In this document: positions 34,195 to 47,688 of the stretch, in pieces | Layout of the letters: each line of letters starts with the position of its first letter | Position numbering within the stretch: position 1 is the stretch's first letter | NCBI RefSeq assembly: GCF_027244095.1 | Contig: NC_069657.1 | Coordinates: 429,876,063 to 429,940,062 of the forward strand | Direction of reading: 5' to 3' | DNA length: 64,000 bases | Origin: Hemicordylus capensis | Taxonomy: Eukaryota; Chordata; Lepidosauria; Squamata; Cordylidae | Position numbers and translations under genes: made by a program | Notes under the pieces: model-generated | Seen by the model: the letters and a program-made list of their open reading frames with translations, nothing else | The model's database searches: none | Told to the model about the DNA's origin: nothing

Positions 34195-34412
34195 CACTTA
34201 GCTTTTAAGTGTGCAAAGCTCTTAACACATATTATTCTGCTGTAATCTTTAAAGCAACCCTGTAAGGTATGTAGTAGCATCACCATATTGCAGGTGGAGG
34301 GCTCAGACTGAGATTACCTACGGCTACCTGGTGAATTGCTAGCAGAGGAAAGATTTGAACCAGGAACTTCCTGAGTCATAGCTCAATCTCATAGCCACTA
34401 CTTAGCTACATA
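34195..34412 (-). repeat. Type C (MIR-like) SINE, old
   Basis: Box B on the minus strand GGTTCAAATCTTTCC near 34354; body 'gcaaccctgtaaggtatgt'. More diverged than the other type C copies. It may lie in the GTP cyclohydrolase 3' untranslated region. Confidence 0.65.
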
Positions 34413-35151
34413 CAAGCATTGCAGTCCAACCCTGGGCCATATGGAAATAGTTTCCACATTCATGTCCCTAGCTGGATGTGGAACTGTGGGTGCAAACTTA
34501 TGCCGCAAGTGTGCATCTCCCCACAATGCAGCAGCTAAGGCTGGATGCACAAAGCCCAGTTAGAAAAGCAGCTATAGTGCCAATCAGCAGTTCAGGTTGA
34601 GGAAGGGAGGCAGGACTTTGTATCTCCCCATTGAACAGCATGGGTTGCTTCTTTTCCAGCTGAGCTCCATGTACACAGTCCTGGCAGTTGTAGGAAGACA
34701 GGGTCTCTGACTAGTGTACGTAAATTACACACATACCATATTTACCCAGATAGAAGACTACTCTGAACTTAAGAAAACAGGTTATACTGTATTTACCTGA
34801 AAGGAACAGGACTCTGAATTTAAGATGACTCCCTGATTTCTAACATCGAAGAACTTGGAAAAAATAGGCCTGCACTAAAGCTCTAAATGTGTGAAGAGGG
34901 CCTTAGCCATTGTGTTACTATCAAAAGGAAACCTGGCTTTTTAGTAGTGATGGAGTTAGGTGCTTGCATTCCCTAGCAAAATGTTTAGCAACATTCAAAA
35001 GTGTTACCAAGAAGCGAGAACAAAGCTGTGATACAGGTTTTTTTCCCCTCCTACGCAGACTACAAAACTGGCTTCACACAAAGCAATTAGGTTTTGGCAA
35101 CTGACTTTCGTGTGCACTCCAGCTCCATAGGGAGCTGCAAGATGTTGCCGT
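34413..35151. other. Downstream of GTP cyclohydrolase stop, unassigned
   Basis: Likely includes its 3' untranslated region (minus strand). No clear AATAAA in the right place was picked out. Confidence 0.4.
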
Positions 35152-35278
35152 TTAATTCTTGATCAAGGCAAGAAATTCCTCCCTGGTTTTTGGATCTTCT
35201 CGCAAGACTCCAAGCATGGCGCTGGTGACAGTTCTGCTATTCATTTTCTGAACGCCCCTCATGATCATGCACATGTGC
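35152..35278 (-). CDS. GCH2: GTP cyclohydrolase exon 6 (terminal coding exon)
   Basis: 127 nt from a TTCTCAG acceptor to TAA at 35154-35152. It encodes [19 protein letters not shown] and the conserved ending [15 protein letters not shown]. Cys199 is the third zinc ligand. Coding is intact. The 3' untranslated region runs toward lower coordinates; no poly(A) site could be assigned with confidence. Confidence 0.96.
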
Positions 35279-38200
35279 CTGAGAAAAAACATTTGAAGAG
35301 GCATTTTCAGTAACAAAAAACGTCAGCATAATATTCTAAAAACATGCACACTGAAGCAGCAACAGCTTGCAAAGAGTAACATATTAGGCTTGTTCACATG
35401 ACCATTTGGGAGTGGGTTGGTGAGCTCCTATCCCATTAGCAGCACACAATCTGAACCTCTGGGGCAGCAAACCCAGGAAACACATGATTAAGACAGGCAC
35501 AGCATCCATTGCTGAAACCTTCCCGCATGAAAGCTTCATGACATCAGCAACTGCCTTCTGATTGGCCACAAAGGAGCAGGAGGCGGGACACAGCCCTGTT
35601 GAAGCCACTCCAGCTTCAGCATCATAGAGTGGGCTTTACAGAACGGCATGTCCATGGATGGCAGCCCCTGTAGCCACAGCTCTCTATTGTTTCCATGCAA
35701 GAGGACCTGCTGGGTAGAAGAGGTGAGTGGGTTCACACAACCAGAGAATCAATAGGAGAGCTCTCCTCAATTCCTACCTCTGTTAAGAGCAGGGTAGGAA
35801 AGCTGGGTAACCCTAGAAACTTTCTCATTATCAGTGAGAAGAGCTTCTTGGCAGTCTGCAGGCAGAGCAGGTTTGTCTGGCCCTCCCCGCAGACGATCAC
35901 TCACCTTTCCCTGGGCAGGCAGATTGTCCGCCCAGATGAGCAGCAGCTGCCCTAGTGGCTTGCCTGGCAGCTCTGGAGGTCGGGTGCAGGGATACGCTGC
36001 TGTATGGAGCCCCACCCCCTGGTGCCCCAATAATGCACCACATGAATGTGCGGTTCATTACTGGGTTCCCCTGTGTGCCTGCCATGGGTAGACACACGAT
36101 CAGAAAAATGAGGTCAAGAGAACACTCGCTCCCTTAACCTCATTTAAGCAGGAGGCTACTTAGACGGGTTTGCAGCCGTGTAGCCAGCAGGATCGGGTGT
36201 GATCCCAGTGGTTCACACAAGTTTGCAAAACAAGGCTGGGCTCCCTTAGCCCTGTTTTGCACACGTGTGTGAATAGCCTCCTTCATATCTGAACACCCTG
36301 GGCTAGAGAGATCATGCAAATTTGAGTAGCCCAGCTTCTACCCTGATTTTGTCAACAAGGCTAGTGTGTGATGAAATTTGTTTTAATTGCTGAGTTACAT
36401 GTCAAACAATATCACATGGCAGATTCTAAACTGTACCAGTTCAGCTGGCAAAATAAGGGTTGCATTTAAGGCACCCCAGAGGAGAAGGAGCTGCAGCTCT
36501 TGTACTGAGAAACTTCCTGCAGAGCCCACTTGATGACAACGGAGGAAAGAAACAGGAAGAGAGTGCCAAAAATAGACCAAATTGGACACAGAAGGAGGCA
36601 AAATTGGCAGTGGTGGCCAATGAAACAATTCAATAGACAAAACTACCAGCAGCCACTGTGTGGTGATAAAAGTGGAAGGGGAATTTCTACTTCTCAGATG
36701 GCAATGGAAGCAGGGGCTGCTGGAGCCAGCATCCTGCAAGTGCAGAGTTATTGACTGGACGGTTGTCCCTGCTGACATCAGCAGCCTGCCCAAGGCAACT
36801 CTCCAGTCAAAACATTTGCACTGCCATGATGCTGGTTATGCATCCTCCTGCTTCTGCTCTCTGATGCTTACAGTTGAGGATGGAACTCTTCTCCCCACTC
36901 AGTTGCCATGCCTAGTGTACTGCCTCACCAGCTGCCATTGTGTGATTTGTGCTTTAATGCAGGAATGAACATTAGGAAGCTCAGAAGCTACTGCTAGCTC
37001 TTAGGTTATCTGAAGTAACTCTCCAGGCATTTGGGCCTGCTTCTGCTTCCCTTTAACTTAATGCAAATCTGATGGGCTGGCTGGCTGGCTGGGACCTTGG
37101 CTGCACCATTTTGAATCTCTCTTTGAGTGCTCACTCAGGGTTGCCTTTATTTTCCTTCCCATTCATTTCTTTCCAGCTTCTTCTCCCACAAAGCAATGCT
37201 TCTTGCTCTGTTCTAGTCCTGCAGCAAAATTCTCTGGAATTCAGTGGTTTTGATGTTAAGACTCCCTTATGTTATTGAGGTTAGTTTTTGTGCAAGCTGA
37301 CACTTTGTGCCTAGCACCTGCCTACCAGGGCCGGTGCTAGGGGTTCTGGCGACCCCACTCCAACCGATAAATTGCCCCCCCCATCAGTATTAATGGCAGG
37401 CTATGCCCCCCTTCTGCCAAACTCCTTTACAAACTGTTTGTTCACACGATGCTAATATACTATGCTAAATACTTAGCATCGTATGAATGAATGAATGAAT
37501 GGAATAGCTTTATTTACGATCATTGATCAGATGTACAGCATATGAACAGGCTGTCATAGTCCAAGGGTTAATGTGATCAAAGCAAAAAAACCACACTTTA
37601 AAAATCTATTTATTTTAGAAAGAGGCTTTACATAAGATTACAACTTACCTTTTCCTGTTTTAATGTTTACGAAATTAGCAATTAATTCATTGATGTCTAA
37701 CTGGGCACTTATATCGCTCTCAATAGCAACCATGGCAAGGCTTACAAGCCTTTCTTGAGAAATACTTGATAACAAGTAATTGTTTAATTATTTTTAACAA
37801 TGAGAATTATTGCTCACCACTTGCCGCACTGACAGGAATTGTCAGCAATATTCTTAGGGCAATGCTCAAATTTGAGAATAAGAGGTTGTTTGAATGAATT
37901 TGAAAGTTTCATAAGTATTATGGAATTAGCATAATTCAGACTCAAAACAGATCTTTAAAGGTGCATAGCTCATTATACAGTTTGGTTGCACTGATGTCCT
38001 TATTATCACTGTTCGATAAATGAAGTTGCAAATCATTGCAATGCTGTTGGAGTTTTTCGTGGTTAGTTCCAGCAAGCTTATTTATGTTGTATAAAAAATT
38101 GAATTGATTGTTGTGGTTGTTATTGTTCAAATCTTTCATTGAGAGAAGTCATTGCAGCATCCAAAATTGTAAAGAAGAAATTTACTCAAAATTTATCCTC

Positions 38201-41200
38201 AGGTGATTGGGGTGATCATGTTCATGTTCATACTGGAACTGTGTAGTCTTTTTCCTCCCTCGGATTTGAGCATTGGCTTTGAACTCTGGTTCCCCCTCAA
38301 CTTCTTGACAAAGTTGCCGAGCAGTTTTAAGCAATGACTCTCAGCTAGAATCAGTGCGGTAGTCGGAAATAAAGGCTTTCAAGTTCTCAATGGCTGTCAA
38401 AGCAGTGGCAACACTTTCACTGGTGCTCTGAAGTATCTTACTTGATGGGATTGATAGGATTCAACAGGGATTCAACATGTGGCAGGATGAGGGAACACAG
38501 GTATTGGAAATCCTTCAACTTGGTGCACAAAATCTGTGCTTCATACTTCGATTCTTTGTCATACATCTCGTCACTAAGTATCTCATACTCAGCATCATAG
38601 ATTTCTCCAGCTTGGTGCCTGAGAGGCTGCAGAGCATCAATGCAACTTTCCCAATGGGTTTCTGAAAGAGATTTCAACGTCAGAGAGGGAATGTGCTTCT
38701 TGAGAACTGCCCAACACTTTGGTGATGATGAGAAAAACTTGTACACCTCTTGAACTGTTCCAAAGAAGCTGATAGTCTCACGGTTCACTTTGGCAGCATC
38801 ATTTACCACTAAGTTCAGGCTGTGAGCTGCGCATGGCACGTAGAAAGTGTGAGGGTTCATGTTTAAAATCCACCTCTGCAACCCATTCCCTTTCCTATTG
38901 GCTTTGTCATTGTAGCCTTGGCCCCTCATATCACTAGTATTAAGATTCCAGGCATGCAGTTGATTGGCAACAGTGTCACACAAACCCTCTCCAGTTATAT
39001 CGTACATGTCCAGGAAGCCTAGGAAATGTTCTTTGATGTCCACAGTGCTGCCGTTGCAGGAAACAAAACAAATAACTGTCATCTTCTGGGTGTGACTGAT
39101 AGAGTGCAGTCCAATATTCTAGAATAGTATTTTGCTTTCTTGATTGCAGACAAAATCTTTTCAGTTATGGCCTTGCCCAAAATTGCAATAATTTCATTTT
39201 GTGTGTCTTTCCTCAAATAGTTGTATTTGGATTCCTGTCTTATGGCCCTATGTGCCTCGCCATGACAGGATCAAACTTTCCAAACAGTTCTACCAGTTTC
39301 AGAAAGTTGCCATTGTTTGTTTTGAAAAGCTTATCAGATGAGCATTGAGATCCAAGAAATTTGATTATTTCGATGAGCCTTGTAATCACATCCAACCAAT
39401 GTTTTTCTAGTTCACACAGCCTTTGATTTTGTGAGTCAAGTGTAGTCTTGTCTGAGATCCTTTCTGAAGTCTATCCACATTTTCAAACGTTTCATATGAC
39501 CAAGACTTGTTTCATGCATATGCGGTGCCTTGGATAAACCCCTCCAGTTATTGTAGCCAGTTGATACAAAACTACTGAATGAATCACTTGGATCCGTTGG
39601 TGAAAACAGTTTGCAGCAGAAACAGAACACGCAGTCTGTGAAAGCTGAGTACACTAACCATGGCCTTGGCAGTAGTTCACCGTTTTCCATTTTTCAGTTG
39701 TAGTACATGTCGAGTCCACTAGAGTTCATAGGATACAAAATGCCTTTTGAACAGGTCCTGATTATGTGAGAATAATTCTTATTTCGTAAAGGAGTTTTGG
39801 CCATTTTGAATTTTGCTAGCTCAAGTGCCAATAAGCCTGAAGTTGATGAAGCCAATGGTGGCTTTTGGCCTAAGCTATTCCTCCTCAAAGGTCTCTAAAG
39901 TATGTGGCAGCTCACTTCGCTCTTCCACATTCATTGCTGTTCCGTTTGAGAAATTGTCATCATCATCAATGAGAGTACATGAATTAGAAGTCACTGAATG
40001 TTGGTCGGCTATGAGCTTCTCAGTTGGGCTTGTTCCAGAAGTACTTGTACTTGGTAGGTCTTCTGCCTGATGGTGCTCGCCTGTCGCTTTCCATTGTTTG
40101 ATATAATTGTCAAGTGCCCCAGCTTGTCTCTGGATGGCCTCTTCTTTTGCCACCTTTTCCCCCCGTTTTGACAACCTGAAAGTTTCTTTTTGTTCCATTA
40201 CAACTACAAAAATGGAACAAAAACCTAAATAGCCAATAACTCGTAGCTCCACCCACAATAAGTGTTCCCTTTAATTTTATAAAACTGTAAGCAGAATGAG
40301 TTTTGTTCTGAACAGCAGTATCAAGGCAGTATGCGCACATGTGCATTATTATGTGCCACTACAGACAATAAAACATGTCCGTGCACATGTTTTTTTGTTT
40401 GCCCAGTTAATTTTAGATCCCGCTTAGGTTTAATCAAGAAGGTCCCACTCTGAACGCACATGCACGCACACTGCCTTGACACTGCCACCCAGAACAAAAC
40501 TCATTCTGCACAAAGATGGGGGGGGGGGGGAAATAGAGGCAACACTGGTGCAGATACATTTTTCTTGCCTAGAAATGCTGTAGATAATTTTTCTTTATAT
40601 ATCTTCAAGTATCTTGACATTTCTAGAGAATTTGTCATGAATCTGTTAGCTTGGCTAACCCAACAGGATTTTATAACCCCCTTCAGCACTCCCCCTGAGA
40701 GTAATCAGAAAGCAAAAGCGAAACCAAATGAAGGAACATAAAAGGCTCACAAAGCAATTAGTCAATGGATTAAGTCCCCTGAACTGAAACTAAGTACCCC
40801 CCTCTAACACTAACTGAGTAATAAGTGGAAGGAAAAGACAAAACAAGGAATGAAACAAGTGAAGAACGCAGAACAAGGAATTAAGGGGGAAATGTTGGAA
40901 AGTACAGACAAGACAAACTGGGACACAGAAATGGTTGAAATTCAAGAGCACACTATCTGCAGCCAACGAAGTTGCAAACAGCATCCAAGCAAAGAGAGAC
41001 TGTTGAATATATATGGCTCAAGAGAACCAGCAGCCAATCAGGCTTCCCTGAGTCAGCACTTTGGCTTTCTTTCTTGGGATCTCCTACACCTGCGTGACTC
41101 CCACTGAGCCTGCCTCTTGAGACATTGTCTTAAGACAAGTGAAATCCTAGGTTCTTCCCCATCAGAGATCATGTCTGGCAGCTGTTGCGAATCCTCAGCT

Positions 41201-44200
41201 CCAGAGTCTGGTTTCTCTGCCAAATCCTGTGGCTGTGCCTCTAAGTCCTCACTAGCTCGTAAAGAAAAAGTGATGCCCCTTTATTGTCCCAATCACGCTT
41301 CACACATCTGTTTTCTTCTTCTCAATTTATTTTTTCTAAACTGTTCCATTTCTTCTATAAGATCATTCTACTCCTTTTAATCTTGGGGGGAAATTAACTG
41401 CCATTTTTTTTTCTTAATTCATGAACAGGAAGCCGGGAGGTATTTTTTAACTGAGCTTTTAAATCTCTTTTAAAGAGTCTCTTTTCTTTACTACTCAGAG
41501 AAGAGTAAGAGCACTTTTTAGAATAGTAAAAAATTTAGAGCATACTTTGCATTTTAGAACATTAAATTCAAATATGAAGACCATCTCATCAGTTACAACA
41601 TTAAGCAACTAGATTTTGGTAAAGGTGCACTATCACAGTTGATTTCCTGTTATCCTTCAGATATGATTTCATTATATATTATTATTTTACCTGCTCTTTT
41701 TACAAAGATCTCCAGTTTAGATACAATATTGTTCCCATGTGATTTCTCATCCAGGTGGCTTAAAAGGATTACACCTGCTTAGCTTGAGGAGTAGAGCAGC
41801 ATCACATGTCTTCAGACCCCTCTCTGGAGAGTACATTGGAACCAGCAGTGGTAGTTCCCAAGAAGAACAAGCTCCATGAGCAATCAAAAGGTTTATATTA
41901 TGCATTAGTCAAACCAACTTAAAGCCTTCCAAAAAAAAAAAAAAAAAGACAGACACTTGAGTCAAGACACCTGGGGCCATTCAAAAAGCAGTCTGCTCTT
42001 GTACTAGAACAACCAAAAATGTGGGGGGGTGGCAGGGTGGGAGAGAACTTGTGTGTTTCTACTTGAAATAATATTTATTGGTTATTTAGACATCACATAT
42101 TTCTAAATTGTCAGGTCAGTATCCTGTTTTTAAGACATGCCTAAGGCACACGGCTGAATACTGAATAGAGATGGACAGTGAAATGGCACCAATTCCTGAG
42201 TCCAATTAAAGCCTGTCCCTATTGCCTCAGTGCCTATTAAACTACAGCGCTTTCCAAGCAGCAGCAAGATCAATCGAGACTCTTCTGTAGCACTCAAGGC
42301 AGCACCAGATTTCCAGATTTTTTTAAATAAATATATAAATAAAAATATCTTTTGGAGTTGGGATGATGTAAGCGGAAAACTGCCTAATACTTGTTATATG
42401 ACCACTACTTGCCTTGCTGAATAGCTCCAAAACAACTGCATCAAGCTGATTTAAATAAAATATGGAAACCTGTCCCTATTTTTCTGCTGGCCGCAGGCAG
42501 GACCATCAAAAAGAGATCTACTATTTTCTTATTCTTTAGAACGGGGAGTCAGAATTTCAGTCATTTTTTGCATGACCTGCAGACAATGGGGGTGGGGGTG
42601 GGAAAGGTTGTCGAGATGTTCTGAATTTCAAAGAAGTACACAAACAAAGCCATTATGAAGTTCCACAGCAATCCTGGCTGAGGTTGGGCGTCTCACGCTA
42701 ACCCCTCTCAGAGAACCCAGGACACTCAACCCAGCAAAGGGCTCTCCCCACCTCTTTTTCACCCCAGAGGAGGGAAGCAAGCCCTGCCTGCCCGCCCACC
42801 CGCCCACAGTGGTGCAAGGCAGAATCAGGGCTGGGGGGAGGACCCGGCAGTGGGTCAGAGGCGGCTCTCTCACCGGTTTGGCAGATGTCAAAGGACAAAA
42901 AAGTCAGCAATTCCACTTTTAAAAATTTGTCTGGAAGGCTTCGTGCCTTCTCTCCGCTCCCCCCCCCCGCCCAACTTAAAGTTCTTTACTCAAATGTAAC
43001 GTTCAGCACAGCAGGCTAATCTCCCGCCTTCTCGCACTGGCCGCTCCTTCCCACTTCCCACCACTTTGTGCCTTCACGTCACTCACACTCTGCAGGCGCC
43101 CTTGCTGCCTGGGGGAGGGTGCCAGGTTTTAAGCAGAATAGGTTCTTAAGGGTGGGAGTATTCACTGCTGCTGAGTGCAGCAGGGCACAGGGGCACCCCA
43201 TGGGTGGGGCGCACTGGGAATATGCCCTGTTGCCCTGTGGGCTAGTCCGAGCCTGCCCTGGAGTGAAGAAGGGAACCAGGGAAACAAGGAAGCTGAGCAG
43301 TGAGCTGAGGGAACAATGGGGGAAAGGCTCGGTGGGGGTGGGAGCAGCACATGCCCTCCCAACATCAGTGCCTCACCCTGCCATGTGGTGCCACCTCCCC
43401 AAGCCACTATTTTGTGCTGGTATTTCCTAAGCTGCTGGCAACACAAAAAAAATAACACCCAGAAGCCTTAAGTCTGCCCACCCTTGCTTTAAGGTTAACA
43501 GTTCACTTACGATGCTTCAACGACCACAGCCACGCCCACAGGTTTCAGAGCATCAGTAATGGCCAGGGCAATCTGTTTGGTAAGTCGCTCCTGGACTAAA
43601 AAAAATAAAGAGTGCTCTATTGAAAAAAGGAGTTCTCTGTTCATGAGAGGGAATACTGTTTTCACATGAGCATAGGTTTAAAGGACCCATGTTCAAAAGC
43701 AGTCAGGTTGAGTGAGGTTCATAGATTTTGTACATATGTCTGCTCTCGCTAATTTATTTAAAAGATTTGTGCATCCACATTTCAGTAAAAGCTTCCAAGA
43801 TGACTAGCAACCATGAACTCAAACATGCAACAATGAGCATGAATTATTTTACCAAATGGGCACATTTCATTCTTGCATGAGAATAATTAAGGAACAATCT
43901 ACTTTCAGAGGTCCACCCTTTATGTTTCTGCATGAGTGCCTGTAGTCTCCTTGATGAGGAGGTAAACTCACTCATGCAGAGACCAACAGAATACTCTGAG
44001 GATCAAACTACAGATTACATTTAAAGAGCAGCTGGATTCTGAGTGTTTCTTTTTGGAGGTGTAAATATTGCTTGCTTGGGCGGGGGCGGGGTTCCAACCT
44101 TTTCCTGCCACTCCATGGTCCAAATAAAAATTGTGCCTTCCAAGTGACACGGAGGAATTTAGAAAGCCGCCTTATACGAAGCCAGATCATTGGTCCATCT

Positions 44201-47200
44201 AACTCAGGTCTACAGAGCTGCTCAACTTTGGCCCTCCTGAAGATGTTGGCCTAAAGTTGTGCTGTCGAGTCAGTGTCGGCTTCTGGCAACCTCAGGGCCA
44301 TGATTGTCTTTGGTAGAATACAGGAGGGGTTTACCGTTGCCATCTCTCATGCAGTATGACATGATGACTTTCAGCATCTTCCTACATCGCTGCTGCCCGA
44401 TATAGGTGTTTCCCATAGTCTAGGAAACATACCAGTGGGGATTCAAACCGACAACCTATTGCTCCCTAGGCAAGTTATTTCCCCACTGTGCCATTATGTT
44501 GGCCTACAACTCCCATAATCTCTGGTTATTGGCCACTGTGGCTGGGGATTTTTGGAGTTGTAGTCCAAAAACAGCTGAGTGGCCAAAATTGGGCAGGCCT
44601 GGTCTAGACTGACTGGCAGAGACTCTCAAAGGTTTCAAGCAGGGATCTTTTCCAGCCCTGCCTAGCGATGTCAGGGACTGAAGCCGGGGCCTTCTGCCTG
44701 CAAAGCAGATGCTCTACTGCTGAGCTATGGCCCCATCCCCTAGCGGTTTCTGGAGGTTTCTCTTCCAGCTCCTCCAGCAGGGTCTTGAATTCACAGCCAC
44801 CGGCTCTGCAGCCAGCCTCTCTAACTACTGAGCTACAGCAGCTCTTAAGGGAAGCTCTTCTGGGCACCAGTGAGAGCTTCCATCTCTGGGTTAACAGCAG
44901 TTTTGGGGCATGACATTTGTCAGAATCATGGTATGATGGGAAAGAGTTGGATATTTCCTTGCACCCTGTGGTGCTGATCCTGATTGTGTCCCCTTCCCCC
45001 ATGGATGCCATTTATATTTTAAAAAGTGAACACACAAGGTAGCACCCAGACCTTTTGTGGAGTGGGGCTCTTCCAGTAGAAGCACCTTCCGTTCATGGCA
45101 GGAACTTCTGCTGAGGCAGTGCCTCTCCACTAAGGGTCTAGATCAGGGTGGGCAAACTTAGCCCTCCAGCTGTAGTGGAACTACAACTCCCATCTTCCCT
45201 GGCCACAATAAACTGTAGCTAGTGGGGATGATGGGAGTTGTAACTGAGCAACAGTTGGAGGGCCAGGTTTGAGTAGAGTGACTCCTCAATTAGGTATTGG
45301 ATTGATAGAGGGAGATAACCAGAAAAAGGATACAAACCTTGCAGTCTTCGGCTAAATATTTCAACAATTCTGTATGGAGAAAAAATTGACACAATAAGAA
45401 AACAAAGAAAGCCCCACATAGCCTAATAAACAGCTGTCAACCCCCCTGCTGCAAAAACAAACCAACCATCCTGCAAATGCTAATATAAATTCTAAACAGG
45501 AAGGTGTGAACCTGTTTCTGAATACCCACAGGCTGCAATCCCCAAGCCATTACTCTTGAGAAGTCTCAATGAAGTCAATAGGACTACTTTGAAATAACTA
45601 TAGGGTTGGCACTCCCCCACCCCATCCCACCCCACCCCACCCCCGACCAATCCGTCCTTTCACTAGCTCTGCTCCTATACTATTTACAGATTTTTAGCAG
45701 GTGAGCTTTTCTGACAAAAAGAGGAAGAACCTCACCAGACAGAATTTCTATGCAACAGGTTACCATTTAAATACATAGGAACAGTAAAAAAAAGCCATCC
45801 AGGCGGTTGGCTGTCACCACATCTTGTGGCAGAGAATTCCATAAGTTAATTATGCGTTGTGTGAAGAAGTACTTCCTTTCGTTGGTCTAAATTTCTTGGC
45901 AATCAGTTTCATGGGATGACCCCTGGTGAGCCAGAGCAATGGTCTGGCTTGGAGTAAGACAGCTTCCTATTTAACAACCCAGAGAAAATACAGGGTTATA
46001 TCCCAATAGGAAATCTAATGTCTGGTTTTATGAATAAACATGTGTTCAGAGCACTGTTCCCTCTAAGGCGTGTGCACGTGTGTGCGCTCACAAGTTTCCG
46101 GGTGTCCGCTCACTTAATTTTAGATCCCGCTCAGGTTGAATCAGGAAGGCCCCACTCTGAATGCAGGTGCGCACGCACAGCCTTGATACTCCCACCCAGA
46201 ACAAAACTCATTCCGCACAGAGATGGAAAAAATTAGAGGGACCACTGGTCCAGAGTTATATGTAAGTACAGTAAGCTTCATAAAAAGATTCCTAGAGGAT
46301 AAAGCTAAAGGATTATCTAGTCCACCATCCTTTCCCCACCAGAATGGCCAGCCAGACACCTCTGGAAAAGTCACAGGCTGAGTATCTCATCCACTGCTGC
46401 CCCTGAAGCATTTCATAATCGAGAGTAACAGACACTGTCAGACCTCCATGAATTTGTCTAATCCCCTTTTAAAGCTATCTGCACTAGTGGCCAGCCACAT
46501 CTCATGGCAGCAAATTCAATATAATGAATTTATGAACACAAGAACTTAAGATTAATGATAAGAACCTTGCCAGTTTGCTTAAACCGACCACTTTCTTCCT
46601 TGGTAAGTATCCAATGTGTACCTGAAAATTAAAAAGAAGATGCAGAATAATTAATACAGATTGGATTCACTCTGTCTCAACATAGCACAATTTTTCCAGT
46701 CATGATGTGAAGACAGATTTTCCTCTGGGCTTTTCACCATCTCACAGATAAACTTGTAGATTCAAAATACTCCAACAAATTAAGTTATGCTGCATTTGAG
46801 GCAATATTGTGATATTTCTGGTAGCACAGTTTGCATAGTGAGCAAACTGTGCATTTTGCTCACTATGCAAACAACAGTGGAACTGACCAGTGTATCCTGA
46901 TGTGCAGAGAAAAACCTTTGGATTATTGAGCCACAAGTTCTGCTTATGAAAGACCAAGAAATCAAGATAAGACAAATATCATCAGCATAAGCAACAACTT
47001 TGCTTATTTTACTATCCCAAAATCTGGGTTACCTTAGAGAGGAGAGCTGGTCTTGTGGTAGTAGGGTCTTCCCTGGTTGCATAAGAATGCCAGACTTGAT
47101 GTGTGAGCACTGTAAGATATTCCCCTTAGGGGATGGAGCCACTCTGAGAAGAGCAAACGCAAGTACCCTCCCTGGCATCTCCAAGATAGGACAGAGACAG

Positions 47201-47653
47201 ATTCCTGCCTGCAACCTTGGAGAAGCCACTGCAAGTCTGTAGACAATACTGAGCTAGATGGACCTATGGTCTGACTCCGTATATGGCAACTTCCTATGTT
47301 CTGATCACCTTCTTCGGCATGATCCCTACTGCATATTAAGGTCATCTGGAGAGATCTGCCTCCAGCTGCCACTGGTATGTCTGGTGGCAACTCAGATTTG
47401 GGCCTTCCCTGCAGCTGCTCCTAGGAAGTGGAATGTGCTCCCTGCAGAAATTCATGACTCAGCAACATTACTGGCCTTCAAAATAGCCCTTAAGACTTAC
47501 TTCTTTGGTCTGGCCTTCCAGGGTTTTTAAACTGTTTTTGAATTAACTGTTTTATATTGTTTGGGGGTTTGATTGTTCCATTTTAAATTGACTATGCCTT
47601 TGGTTTTTTTGTTGTGAACTGTCCAAAGCTGATAGATAGGGTGGTACAGAAAC

Positions 47654-47688
<35 letters not shown>

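Noticed and set aside
42660-43480. Possible extra gene or CpG island in GTP cyclohydrolase intron 5
   Set aside because: GC-rich but with no splice-consistent frame or protein likeness.
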